DNA from: Agrostemma githago
Taxonomy: Eukaryota > Streptophyta > Magnoliopsida > Caryophyllales > Caryophyllaceae
Direction of reading: 5' to 3'
Length of the DNA stretch: 64,000 nt
Assembly: GCA_958450325.1 (NCBI GenBank)
Contig: OY288250.1
Location: 42,382,683 to 42,446,682 of the forward strand
How positions within the stretch are numbered: the first letter of the stretch is position 1; every line of letters starts with the position of its first letter. This document shows positions 49,227-63,666 of this stretch, piece by piece. Below the pieces are notes generated by a model. That model was given only the letters and a program-made list of their open reading frames with translations. It did no database searches and was not told the origin of the DNA. A program made the translations under genes and the position numbers.

Positions 49227-49504
49227 TTATTGATGGGGGGAGTTGTACCAACGTCGCCTCACAAGACATGGTTAAGAAATTAACCCTAACCACCACACCA
49301 CACCCGAGAGCCTATACCTTACATTGGCTCGATGATGGGTATCAAGTCAAGGTAACTAAACAAGTCAGCGTTGGTTTTACGATGGGTTCTTACAAGGACG
49401 AGGTGGTTTGCGACGTTATTCCCATGGATGCTTGTCATGTGTTATTAGGCAGGCCATGGCAATTTGATCGCAATGTCCATTATAGAGGCAAGCAACGAGC
49501 ATGA
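49160..49504 (+). pseudogene. pol: Protease region of the Ty3/gypsy pol
   Basis: This aspartic protease would cut the Gag-Pol polyprotein. The active-site motif IIDGGSCTNVAS lies near 49225-49260, with Gly in place of the usual Ser or Thr after Asp; I recall this variant in other plant gypsy elements. The second conserved segment, CHVLLGRPW, is near 49435. The frame is displaced from gag upstream and again near 49495, after which the linker to RT is read in the gag frame. Two frameshifts in 350 bp make it non-functional. Confidence 0.85.
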
Positions 49505-50920
49505 ACTCATGGTGGATGGTAATAAGGTCGCCTTAAGGCCTACGGCGCCGACGGAAATTCGTTCGATTCATTCTAATCGTTCTAACAAACCGAGTTTATC
49601 AACGTTTGCTATTGAAAGAGAAGTGGAGCAGGTTTTGGCTAGAGGAGAGCAAGTGTACGCGCTTGTGACGTCTAACCTGTCCACAGTTTCAAGAGGGAAT
49701 AACCTTGACCAAGGTTACATTAACCTTGACCATGTTTACCCTAACCTTGACTCTGTTGAACGCGTTAAACCACTATTGCGTGAGTTTGACGATGTTTTTC
49801 CAGATGATTTACCAACGGTTTTACCTCTATTGCGTGGAATCGAGCATCAAATTGATCTCGTACCCGGCGCGCCCTTACCAAACAATGCGTCTTATCGGAG
49901 TAACCCCGAAGAAACCAAAGAACTCCAACGACAAATTGAGGAGTTAATGGAACGAGGGTACGTAAGAGAAAGCATGAGCCCGTGCGCGGTTCCGGCTTTA
50001 CTCATCCCTAAGAAAGATGGCACATGGAGAATGTGCATCGATAGCTGAGCAGTGAATAACATCACCATAAAATATCGATTCCCGATTCCGAGACTCGATG
50101 ATATGCTTGATGAACTTCACGGCTCAACCATCTTCTCCAAAATCGATCTTCGAAGTGGTATCACCAAATTCGAATGAGAGAAGGAGATGAATGGAAGACC
50201 GCATTCAAAACCAAACATGGTTTATATGAATGGTTGGTCATGCCTTTCGGCCTTACAAACGCACCAAGAACTTTCATGAGACTTATGAACGAGGTTCTAA
50301 AGTCCTTCATTGGAAAGTTCGTGGTCGTGTACTTGGACGATACCTTAGTATACAGTAAGGGCATTGAAGAGCACCTAAAACACTTAAGACAAGTGTTCGA
50401 AACGCTAAGGGTGCAAAAACTATACGGCAAAGCCGAGAAGTGCTCATTCTTGGTCGACAAAGTTTGTATCTCAGGATGGAGTTGCCGTGGACCAAGAAAA
50501 GGTGGAGGGTATTCGTTCTTGGCCTATCCCTAGTATGGTGACTGAAGTACGATCATTTCATGGATTGGCTTCATTTTACCGACGGTTTATTCGTGATTTC
50601 AGCACGGCTATGAGCCCGATCACGGGTTGCTTGAAAAAGGGAGCGTTTGATTGGAACGAACAAGCTCAATGGGCATTCGAGAAAATCAAGGAGTTGCTAT
50701 GCAACGCACCTATACTCGCTCTACCCGACTTCTCTCAACCGTTCGAAGTCGAATGCGACGCAAGTGGCGTGGGAATTGGGGCTGTTTTAATACAAGATCA
50801 TCGACCCATTGCTTCCTTTTCGGAGAAATGGGGGGGGGGAGGGCGCTCGTTCTAATTACTCTACATACAACAAAGAGTTCTACGCGATCGTTCGAGCACT
50901 TGACCATTGGAGTCACTACC
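49490..50920 (+). pseudogene. pol: Reverse transcriptase and start of RNase H of the Ty3/gypsy pol
   Basis: It would copy element RNA into DNA. RT starts around 49840 (LPLLRGIEHQIDLVPG) and shows VPALLIPKKDGTWRMC, then KIDLRSG (about 50140), MPFGLTNAP (about 50240) and the catalytic YLDD (about 50332). Defects in order: TGA at 50046-50048, probably a CGA Arg changed by C-to-T; a frameshift near 50160; loss of the segment around the usual FLGY motif with a frameshift near 50470; and an eight-G run near 50830 with a frameshift. RNase H begins with ECDASGVGIGAVL (about 50750) and is cut at 50920 by element B, then resumes at 58525. The palindrome AAGGTTACATTAACCTT sits in the linker at 49711-49727. 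Confidence 0.9.
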
Positions 50921-52622
50921 TGTAACACCCCCATTTACTCAAGAGCCTTAGCAAGACATTCCCGAGTAAATAAAGGTGTTACCATCTCAGTTTCCCGAGG
51001 TAGTAGCTCATTACAATACAACATGGAATACCAAACCATCCATCTAATTTAAACATAACAAGTCATTATCTATTATAACTCTACTTACACAGCGGAAGCT
51101 ATACAATCTGTAAAAACGGGAATTTCTATGCTTTCACCCATGCTACGTCTGGACTCATAAGTCACGCTCACCCCAATCCCGTACATGTATCCAGCATCCA
51201 AACACATCACCATATACATAACCTGCATTATAGACTGCTCCCCAATTGATCGGAAATATCAATCAGATCATAACAGACATGTCAGACATACACACCGGGT
51301 CAGTTTACGATAACATTAATACAATCAACATCACAAACATCAGTATCAGTATCATCATCATCATCATCATCATCATTCCCATTATCTATCGCGACCGCAG
51401 TCACGCCCCGTCAGTCCGAGTGTGCACACCCGTCCTAAGCTCTCCTAGGAGGAAACATCAGGGAAGGTCCCGAGATCAACTGGGCACAGCCGCAATATCA
51501 ATAGGCACACAGCCTCAATATCAATAGGCACACAGCCTCAATCTCAATAGGCACACAGCCGCAGTGTCAATATAACCATTATACCATTACATATCATACA
51601 AAATACATACATACAACGTAAACTGAGTAAGGATGACCTTACCTACTTAGCAGGTCACCACCACACCGGTAGTACAATTCACCACGGAGATTCTACGAAA
51701 TCCGATCCTAATAAAATATTATATACTATAATTAATTCGTTGGTTGTGTAATTAAACTATGAAATGAAACCAACCCGACCTAACAAAACTATAAAATGAA
51801 ACTGACATCTAGTCGTGACACGTGTCACTTCCCTCCTCTTAGTCTCGACCCACCATTTAGTAATAGTTCACGACGACAACAATATGATATAACTAAACTA
51901 CACTCGACAAAATACTACATAGTAATGCATTTAAATAAAATATACGACACAACAACAGCACTATGTACGACATAACCACCGTCAGCCATAACAAATATCC
52001 CATGTATAACCAACCCGACCGTAGGTGACAACGACGATATCATATAGACAACAGAAGACCAACCACCATCGTCAAAATCACCACGACAAGAGCACCGTTA
52101 ACCCCCGCAATGCCCAACAACAACCCGTAACAGCCATAACAACGAGTTGAAAACAATTACACAACGACCAACACCCGACACCAAAAACAATACGACTTGC
52201 ACACCTTGTTGACCACCAATAACCGCAACCCCGGTAAACAAACCTGACCTTAATGACAACGATAACCCCGCTAACAACAATAACAAGAACTCGACACATA
52301 AAATCGATAACCACATACCTCACGCGCGGCTAGGGCACTTTACAGACACTACATCCATAATGACGAGGATGGTCGTGGAAACTTATGGCGTCAAGGGTAA
52401 CTAAGAAAAGGAAGCAAGACGTGTCGTCGGATAGGACAACATCAATGATGGTGGGTTAAGATCTGAGCATGAAGAATGAAGAGGCCAAAAGGAGGCATTT
52501 TGATTGAGACGAAAGAGGTTGCGGCATTTGAAACCAATGAACGTAACCTACTCCACCTTTGTTATTATTAATATGATTATTATATTCTTTATTATATTAT
52601 TGTGGTCATGTTATTACTATTA

Positions 52623-52683
<61 letters not shown>

Positions 52684-52807
52684 GTATTGAGGGTCGTAAT
52701 AGTTGATCTTGAGAACAAATTCGATATAGATCGAGACATTCTGTTTGACTTGACTTGATTCGGGTTTGACTTACGGGTTGACCTTATATAAAAATATGGG
52801 TATTACA
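50921..52807 (-). repeat. Element B, 3' LTR (left side)
   Basis: 1887 bp. The ATT run has 20 units (52624-52683). The CTAGCTAGTCC palindromic segment present in the right LTR is missing here, a deletion of roughly 35 bp near 51485. It retains three full AATAGGCACACAGCC repeats (51499-51560). Confidence 0.9.
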
Positions 52808-55800
52808 ATCAACCCTTCTTATAAGGAACTTCGTCCCGAAGTTCACCTTCTACTACGGAACTAGTAACTAGACCAACCTGACCGACCAACTAATCAATAA
52901 TTGACCAATCACTCAATCACTAAGCTAACATAAGTAACTATCGTGGATAATCGGGACGAGGTATTACAATCTACCTTCCTTATAAGGAACTTCGTCCCAA
53001 AGTTCAGGATCCAACCATTCATGACCTCTCGACTAACGATCATACCGCCCACCATTCAAACTTATATAATGGAATACACTGCCTGATTTCTTATATAACT
53101 AACTGGTGTATCTGCATCACGTATTACTAACTTATGATTAACGAAAACTATTCCAATTTATTACGCGACAAGTAAGACGATGCGACTGACATGATCATTA
53201 AGTACACATATCATAAGGAACAACGGAGTATGACATCCTACCCTTCTTATAAGAAACTTCGCCTCGAAGTTCATTGATCTTAATCTTACTCTACCAAACA
53301 CATCTAGTATACTATGATACTATATATCTTGATACTAATGAGTTCACTCCTTGATCTTATCATATAACACGCTATTCAATAATCAAATGACACCACTGTA
53401 AACTTTTCAAATGAATATCCTTGTAAGCCTTAACCAGGGGTGAGTATGTTTGTAATATCTATAATCAACTCACGCTATCCATCATAATGATTTTCAACAT
53501 ATTTCTCATATACATAGCATTACTTGTCGTTTCACGACCACCATTCCTTTTGGCATCAAGCCTAACACAGCAAGTCGTTCACGTTTCATCTAGATTTCGG
53601 AATTTACTCACCAGGCTATTAACGGGTAGCAAAGGGTTCTATCCCCGCATTCATTCACATTTCACAACTTAACTCTCTTTTCTTCCTGTTAGTGTTATTA
53701 CTGTTATTGATACCATTAGACTCATTAACCACCATTATTGTGACATTATAACAAGTGATTTAAATGATACTGTATCCTCATGACATCTCTTCATTATATC
53801 TCCCGACGCGGTTTTATCACTAAGACGCGTACTCCCAATCTATATTATGATAACTCATTGACACAGTTGTATCTTTAACAGATTCGGACACACGTGCATA
53901 CACATATATACGGAGACAACGCATAAGCAGACAATATAATCATCACGGCTAGGCAACAACACAACTAAACACTCTTAGATGACCACCTTAACAACTTCAT
54001 AGCTCGATCAAGACGATTATAGGTGACATTTATTCCTCATAATTGCAACAACTGACCGGGTAATTCATATATTGGGTGCATAAATCTTAAATTTAGACAC
54101 TAACGTACGACTTAAGACCAATAATCAACCTATACATCACATTCTAAACATTCATTCATCTAGGCATACGTTACCCATTGATTAGTTAACTAAGATGGAA
54201 ATTCATCACGGATATAATGGAGTAGTTAAGAATGACATTTGACTCGTTTACCAACAGGTACAAGTTCTTTACATCTATTACGACCAAATCAACATCTTCC
54301 TTACTTAGATGCAGACCTTATACTCGACTTGTAGTTTAACAACTTGACCTTTATTTCTTGCCTTCTCATTGAAACGACTCCCACCGCCTTCTCATTGAAA
54401 CGACTCCCACCGAACAGATATGCGTACCGACATTCTTTTCAACATAATAACTTATGACCATTTCTCTGACAACATGTTTAACTCATCACACGACCTATTA
54501 TGACCCCCAATTCATCATGAGCATATACATACGACTTCGTTATATCATACAATAAGGCTGACACCGACATGATAGAACATTCACTTGAACAAGGCAAAAG
54601 ATCATTTTAGTAACTTTAAAACATTTTCAGAATATTGTTGTCGTTGTGGAAAAAAAAATCATAACTAATTTATCGAAATTTGAAACAGTGTAAAACAAGT
54701 CGGTTAGATTCATAAGACAAACTCCTACAACTTTTCAGTTAAAATCATTTTCAGATTCCAGATGTAACGACTTGTAGAATCATTTTCATGAGCTGATAGA
54801 TTTTGACCTTGAAAAGTGTCGATGATAAAACGAGTTGCAAATCACCTTTTGAGTAAACCAAGTCCCAACATTATAAAGACTCTTCAAAGTGATATCAGCA
54901 AAAGTCCCGAATAATGATTCAATCTCTAAGTAAGGTTTACAATAAAACTTCACTAAAATCAAATAGGTTGAAGTACTGAGATTTAGATAGACTTAAAATA
55001 AATGAGAGTCTCTTTTCAAACTTTTGTGAAATAGGCACTGTAAACAAGTGGAACAATTTAGTAATACATTATTCATGTTAACGAAAGTATTTTAAGTTGT
55101 TCTGACAGTATCCCAGCACATTAAGCAAGCATGTTTGTTTAGGACATCGCAACAGAACTCAGTAAACAAATTATTCAAGTATGACGAAGTGCTGTAAATT
55201 TGTCTGTCATTAACTCAACACGTTTTTTTTTTAATACTCCTTTAAACTATCAAGAATAGAAATCCACAATAAGGTGCGACTCGGAACCTATCACGCATAT
55301 TGACAGGAATCATATAAACGCAAAACGAAACACAAATATCCAATTATCTTTGACAGAAATTAACCTTAATGGATACAGTACCACAAATTTATCATATTAA
55401 TAACACGTTGTACTCAATTTCAAGTAATAAACATATTTCGATTTCACATTTGATTTTGTCAATCACACATTGTATTAGTCAGGGTGAAATAGAAACGACT
55501 CATTTATGTATACATTGTTGCTCCCTATAATATAAACAGATCGACATAATTTCAGATATCACATACGCTCTCAATAACTGATAATAGACAAGTTCATTTA
55601 CGCCATTACGAGAGAAGGATGAGAACCAATAAAGACAACTCGAATCGATGTAAAGCAAGTAACTCACATTAACTCAAAACGGATCTCACGTATTTTAACA
55701 TTGTTCGACTATTATTCTCAATAAATCGTACTTGATTCACATGCAACAAAGCTTCATTAGTACGTCATAAGACTCACGACACTACCATTAACTCTTAGAT

Positions 55801-56547
55801 ATTGATCCTATTTAACATGAAGGCAACTTGTACATTTCATTGGCAAGGAAACATATAATAATAGAAACAGAATTAAGTATCCAGGTACTTTTGAATAGTA
55901 TTCTCATTGCAACACACTTAAACCACGTAAGTTATTGACCCTCTTGACATATTACGATATCCGTACCATCACCAAATAACATCCCCCGTCCAAGTAATGT
56001 GATGCGGCTCTAGTATACTAATTCTGCGAGATAGACACAGGACACCACAAAATCGACTAATAAAAACCATCTATCGCAAAAACACTATTAGTACAGACAC
56101 TTTGGCAGTGTACTCAACGTTAATATCCCTCTAGTTATGATTCTTCCTTCATTCACGGACCATCGACTCTTATCTTACCCTTACGTACTGTAACATATAG
56201 CTCATATGGCCTCGTACTAATTACTATAGCAGGTTAATACTGTAACTACATACTTATCTCACCTCACCTTATGTTGCTCACAATATCATATGCATCAAAC
56301 CGCGCAATCAATTATCCCAGACATTCATCACAGAACATTCATTGCATCACAGCGTATCCCCTCCTATTGTACCCCATCTCATTATCACACGTGGTTACCG
56401 GGTCAAGACCATGAGGGCCAGAGGTGGTATAAGGACGTCTCCTCAACCGAGTTTTGGGGGGCTCCTGATGGTCCTACACCGGGGTTCATTTTATTTCCCT
56501 AGGTTCATTTATTTTAGGCTCCAAGATCGTTCGCTCTGATACCACTT
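52808..56547 (-). other. Element B internal region, non-coding
   Basis: 3740 bp with no supported gene. The hairpin module AACTTCG-N3-CGAAGTT occurs three times: 52827-52843 (beside the LTR), 52988-53004 (one stem base mutated) and 53255-53271. A perfect 26-bp tandem duplication lies at 54361-54412 (contains CTCATTGAAACGACTCCC). The 150 bp before the primer-binding site match element A well. Confidence 0.85.
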
Positions 56548-58524
<1,977 letters not shown>

Positions 58525-59962
58525 CTGCCTTCGCCCTAGTCATTTTGTACTTCACTCGGATCACGAGTCTCTCAAGTACATACATGGGCAACAAAAACTC
58601 AACCCGAGACATGCAAAATGGGTTGAATTCCTTCAATCATTCCATTTTTCATCGAAATACAAAGAAGGCAAGAGTAACGTAGTAGCTGACCCTTTATCAC
58701 GGAGATATGCGCTACTTACCACACTCGAAGTGAAGTTTCTAGGGTTCGAGTTAATCAAAGAATCCTATGTGCTTGATGATGAACTAAGGGAGATATTCGA
58801 GGAATGTCAAAAAGGTGGATACAAGAAATACACGATACAAGAGGGTTTTCTATTTAAGGGAAATCGACTTTGTGTTCCGAAGCATCCAATTCGTGAATTA
58901 TTAATTCGCGAAGCACACGGTGGTGGTTTAGCCGGACATTTCGGGGTCCAGAAGACGCTTGACATCTTACATGAGCATTTTCATTGCCCGAAAATGATTG
59001 GTGATGTCCAAAACATCATAGGCAAGTGTGTTACTTGTCACATGGCGAAAAGTTCCTTTAAAGCAGGAGCCTACATGCCATTACCAATTCCGGAACGACC
59101 ATGGGAAGATGTATCGATGGACTTTATTGTGGCCTTACCTCGTACTCAAAGAGGAAGGGATGCAATTATGGTGGTCGTTGACAGATTTTTGAAGATGGCG
59201 CATTTCGTGGCTTGCCATAAAACGAACGATGCTAGTAATGTCGTGGATCTGTATTATCGCGAGATAGTCCGTTTACATGGAGTCCCGAAGACTATTGTGT
59301 CCGATCGTGACTCAAAATTCTTGAGTTACTTTTGGAACACACTTTGGAGAAAGGTCGGTACTAAGCTACTGTTTAGCACTTCGCATCACCCTCAAACCGA
59401 TGGGCAAACGGAAGTGACAAACCGTATCTTAGGGACTATTCTTCGAGGTTTGGCGAGTAAAACTCAAAAGGATTGGGATTTTAAGCTTGCACATACGGAG
59501 TTCGCTTATAATCGATCTCCCACCTATGCAACTAAGCACTCTCCCTTCGAGGTAGTTTATGGGGTTAACCCGTATTTACCTATCGAGTTACTCCCCATCC
59601 CTAAAGGGGAATTTGTTCACAAGGACGCGGAGGACAAGGTTAAGGCTATGACAAAGCTATATGATCAAGTCCGAGCTAGAATCGAGGTGGTGAACGAAAC
59701 CTACAAACGGCGAGCTAATAAAAACCGAGAAGCTAAGACATTCCAACCCGGGGATTTAGTTTGGTTGCACTTGCGCAAGGAACGGTTTCCGGGAAAACGA
59801 AGAAACAAGCTCATGCCGCGAGCCGAGGGTCCGTACAAGGTCATTGACAAAGTAAACGACAATTCTTACAAGATCGAGCTTCCGGAAGACTATGGAGTCC
59901 ACGCTACATTCAATGTAGGGGAATTAAGTCCGTACTTAAGCGATGATGGCCTTGCGGAATGA
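58525..59962 (+). pseudogene. pol: RNase H end and integrase of the Ty3/gypsy pol
   Basis: Integrase inserts the element DNA into the genome. The frame resumes after element B with the end of RNase H (SLKYIHGQQKLNPRHAKW, then VVADPLSRR near 58680) and runs open to TGA at 59960. Integrase shows the HHCC zinc finger (HGGGLAGHFG, then CVTCHMAK near 59020-59050) and all D,D,E residues: SMDFIVAL (about 59118), SDRDSKF (about 59300) and TDGQTEVTNR (about 59400). A GPY-type motif (RAEGPYKV, about 59820) follows. It ends in HATFNVGELSPYL with no chromodomain. This part is intact, in contrast to the RT. The stop is 28 bp before the 3' LTR. Confidence 0.93.
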
Positions 59963-59980
59963 GGTCAATTCCTTTCGAAG

Positions 59981-59990
59981 AAGGAGGGGA
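59981..59990 (+). other. Polypurine tract of the Ty3/gypsy element
   Basis: AAGGAGGGGA lies directly before the 3' LTR. It is the expected primer for plus-strand DNA synthesis. Confidence 0.88.
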
Positions 59991-60895
59991 TGATACGAGT
60001 AAGCTCGAACCCGACCCGATTGTGCTTGGACCGAACAAAGCCCACAATGAGACGATGCACTCAATCGGGGTATTTGAACCAAGCCCAATAGTGTTAGGCG
60101 TGTGCATGCTTACCCATGTCCCAAATGTGGTCTAGGTGCATTAGGGAAAATAAAGACTATGGAAGATATGCGGATGATATCAAGCGTGATCCTTACTCCA
60201 ACTAACCAAGAACAATCTTCTCATATTTGGCAACAAAATGAATGACTATCAAGGTTGATTTGATATTTATTTCATGGGAGATATACGTGAGATCTACCAC
60301 CCAAATAATGAGGCAATCTTCTTTTAATTAGGAAGTAAGAATAATAATGATATCTTCAATATCATTGCAAGATATACCTAGGATAAGATATTATATTATC
60401 TAGATTAATTACTAGTTTTGATTTGATTAGTATCTCGTAAAATATTCGAGATTATATTTGTGTAAGGCTATAAAAGCCACGTTCCGATGTTAACATTATT
60501 CATTCAACGATTAAGCAATAAAATTTCAGCAACGTTTTGATTTTAAATCAACTCTTGTGTTTTATATTTCGAGAAAGTACTTCAAAATCGCGTTGAGGAA
60601 TTGGTGCGCCAATCTCTACGTTATTAGTTTCGGATTCAAGGTCGAATTCGGGCTAAATATCTTTCGTTACGTCTGTCCTTTATTTCTTCACAAAAATCCT
60701 TACGCAATTCAAAGTATTTTCCTTCCTAAAATAGACATGTCACTAACGTCAAAATCCAGGAAGACCTTAACCACGAACCAAGGTTGCATTAACCTCAGTT
60801 CAATTTCAGTCCAGAATCCACGTCATCATTCAAGTTTACATTAACCTTCGACCCAAATTCATTTCTTAATCTAAACCGTTTCCGCACTCGCATCA
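59991..60895 (+). repeat. 3' LTR of the Ty3/gypsy element
   Basis: 905 bp, colinear with 47139-48043 without length change. TATAAAA is at 60469-60475 and AATAAA at 60517-60522. It ends CGCATCA and is followed by the target duplication GTTCT. Confidence 0.94.
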
Positions 60896-62035
60896 GTTCT
60901 TCAGTAAGAGACTTCATACAATTGTCATGTATTGTATCCTGCTCGTCAATATTGTATGAGAGTTCATCCGAAATTATCCTGTTTTTGTGGACTGACGCTA
61001 ACTCAAAGTCTGGGAAAGGCACATTTTCAAACTTCTGTAAACTACTTCCGTTACGTTGCAATGCACGTTGTACTTCTGCTAGAGCATAATACTGTAACTC
61101 TTCTCTACTCATCTGCAAATCTAGTGGTCGAAAGATATAAACATATAAAATATTAGATGGGTGGACAGCAAGTCAGAGATACATAAATTACGTTAAATTA
61201 AATAGGGCAGAAAATATAACTGTATCTCCGCAGCTGAATCCGCCTCAAGTGTAGTATATCTTCGCTAAAAAAATGCCAAGTCTTCTCCCAAACATATTCC
61301 GGTTTAATCAAGGATCCGGAGAAAAGAAGAGTTGCAAATAAATTACGAAGAAAATACCCCGATCCCCAGTCGCTTGCTTACTCTATAGCGTCAATGTATT
61401 CCTTGTCATCGTTAAGAAGACCACGGGCGTAGCAAGCGTCCTTGAAAGTCGGGTGAATGACGCTATTAAAGGTCCTGATGTGTTGGTAAGAAGTAGCACC
61501 TTTGACAAAATTGAGGAGGGTCCTCATATAACATCTCTCGCCAACTGTAGGCGACATATGGAACATTCTACCTAAGGTGAATCCTTGTTTTCTAGGAGCC
61601 CACTGCTTGTCCTTGGCGTGCCAAACATATCTGTTCGGGAACTCTGAGTATGTAAGGTCACGACCATCAGGGTGTTCTTTATTATAGTCAAGCCAAGCCG
61701 TGAATTTCGTACGTGCACCACCTGATCGAGCCATGACTTCTTCTAAAGGGTCGTCATCATTGAAAACGACATTCTGCTCGTTTGGCAGATGGTAGTCGAG
61801 CCGCATAACTGGAGGAGCTGTAATGTATATCGAAAGCAAATATCCTCCAAATGGCTTCGCACGGAGATATGTAACGGCAGTCGTAGTACTCTTTGATTTG
61901 ATCAACTTCGCCTGTTTTCCCTCTGACTGATGCACCCACGGTCACCCTATCATAACCCTTGTTTATATATTTGAACAGGTACTTGATAGACCTACCTTGA
62001 TTACACCATTCTACATTTATGTGTGCACGGTAACG
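60896..62035 (-). pseudogene. Helitron Rep/helicase, middle part, decayed
   Basis: This continues, upstream in the coding direction, the helicase at 45508-47138. Reading right to left: the end of the Helitron_like_N region (IKYLFKYINKGYDRVTV, about 61950-62000; YYDCRYISPCEAIWRIF, about 61855-61890), then YVWHAKDKQWAPRKQGF, RTLLNFVKGATSYQHIRTF and DKEYIDAIE (61381). Then VWEKTWHFFSEDI follows (about 61260) and, after an intron, MSREELQYYALAEVQ (about 61090). Defects are a frameshift near 61815 and TAA at 61378-61380. The left edge meets the gypsy target duplication within the LTEEQ-like stretch before Walker A. The replication-initiator part with the HUH and Tyr motifs is absent, cut by the LTR at 62036. 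Confidence 0.88.
61121..61220 (-). other. Probable intron in the Helitron helicase
   Basis: On the minus strand, GATACA|GTTATA to CCACTAG|ATTTGC, 100 bp. Splicing joins HLRRIQLRRY to LQMSREEL in frame, and the unspliced sequence has stops. Inferred from the frame. Confidence 0.65.
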
Positions 62036-63666
62036 TGTAACACCCCTGATTTTATAAATTAAATTAATTTAAAGCTATATTCGTATTTTATTTTATTTAT
62101 GATTTAACTCGTAATTCTTAAAAATTATTATAAAACGAATTTATCGTTTAATCATTTCAAACACCTAAAATTCTATTTGACTCGAAAACTCTTCTTATAC
62201 TTAAAACATATTTTTATTTCTGTTTCGGTTTATTTTATACATTTAATTTATTTCTTATCGAAATTCTATTTCGATGACTTAAATTCTAAATTCTTTTTAT
62301 TTATTTATATTTAAGCTCGAATTTTCTATTTTTCGGCTCGAAACTCATTTATTTTATGTTGCGTCAAAATATTTAATTCATTTCCTCGAGAAGTCAACTT
62401 AATTCACTTAATCAAAAATTTATTATTTATCAGGAAATACTATTCCATTGTCTAATTATTTATAAATTTCAATTTCGTCTCGAATACTTTATTCACTCAT
62501 TTTATTTGACGGCCCGATTAATTTATTAATTTCATTGACTCGATTTTAATTCGATTTCGTAGGTCAGTCAACTTATCGTTAGAGAATTCGTTTCTCACCC
62601 GATTCATTTAATCATTCCGTATTATTCATTTAATCTTTATTTCTTACTCACTTAATGAGACTATCCGTTTCTTTTCTCACTATGTAAAGTTTACCCCTTC
62701 ACCTTTCTTATTATTAACCCACCGCTTCACCTCATATTCTTTCACCCCCCTTACATGTTTGCTTTCCCACTTCAACACGTTCAACCCCTCTTCATCTCCC
62801 CTTCTCTTTATTTTTGTTTGTATTCTTCCACCGCTCCATCTTTTTCGATGGTCGGTGTTCTTCATTAATTTGTTGATGCCTAATCGATCATCATTGATCA
62901 ACGCAGGAACCCCGTTTCGTTTCTCCTACATCATCGATCAACTTCCAATCACCGTTTCGGTCCCTTTCGTTGAACCCGGATGTTCCTTCCCCTATTTTTC
63001 CTCTGTTTTCCAGTCGCTGCGCGTGGTTTTTGCTGCTGCTGTACGCCTCTGCTGCTGCGTACTACTGCTAATGCGCTGCTGCTGTTGGTTCGTACGCGTT
63101 CTTCGATCCGGACTCGTCGAGGTAGTATTCTTCTTCGTCTTCTCCTTCATCGTTGTTAATGTCAATTGTTCTGCTGTTGTGAGGTGCATCTTGCTGCTGC
63201 TATCACGTGTAGTTGTTGCTGTTCGGGTTAATGCTTAAGTCGTAATTTGTTGTTCGTTTCGTTTGTTGTTCTGTTTGTTACTGCTCTGTGATGCGCTCCT
63301 GCTATTGTTATTGTCGATTTCGATGTAATCCGTCGTCTTCTCGATCTGCTCTACTTCTTCTTCTTCTTTTATTAATCTTCTTTTCTTATCCTTCTTTGCG
63401 TATGTGCTGCTCCTGCTGTCGTTATACATTCTTCTGCTGCGATTCAATGCACCTGACTCCTGTGTTGTTTTGCGTGCTTGGCTGATGTCTCTGCTGTTGT
63501 TCTTAGTCGAACTAGTAAAATCGTTCTACTACTGTCCTAGTGTTGCTGCTGTTTCTCCGTCTTCTTGTGATATTCATTCTTGATCAGGCTGTTTCAAGTT
63601 TGATTTTCCCTCTTTTATGTATCATTATCGTATTCTTGATGTTGTTGCTCGTGGATGTTATTTTGT
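62036..63666. repeat. LTR-like sequence cutting the Helitron N-terminus
   Basis: It starts TGTAACACCCCTG exactly where the helicase homology stops, as LTRs of this superfamily do. The preceding 5 bp TAACG would be half of a target duplication whose partner lies outside the window. The first 600 bp are very AT-rich, and 62990-63480 is rich in CTG and CGT triplets. No coding frame is convincing; those present follow triplet bias. The end is not visible, and the sequence at 63667 may be inserted in it. Orientation cannot be set. Confidence 0.5.
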
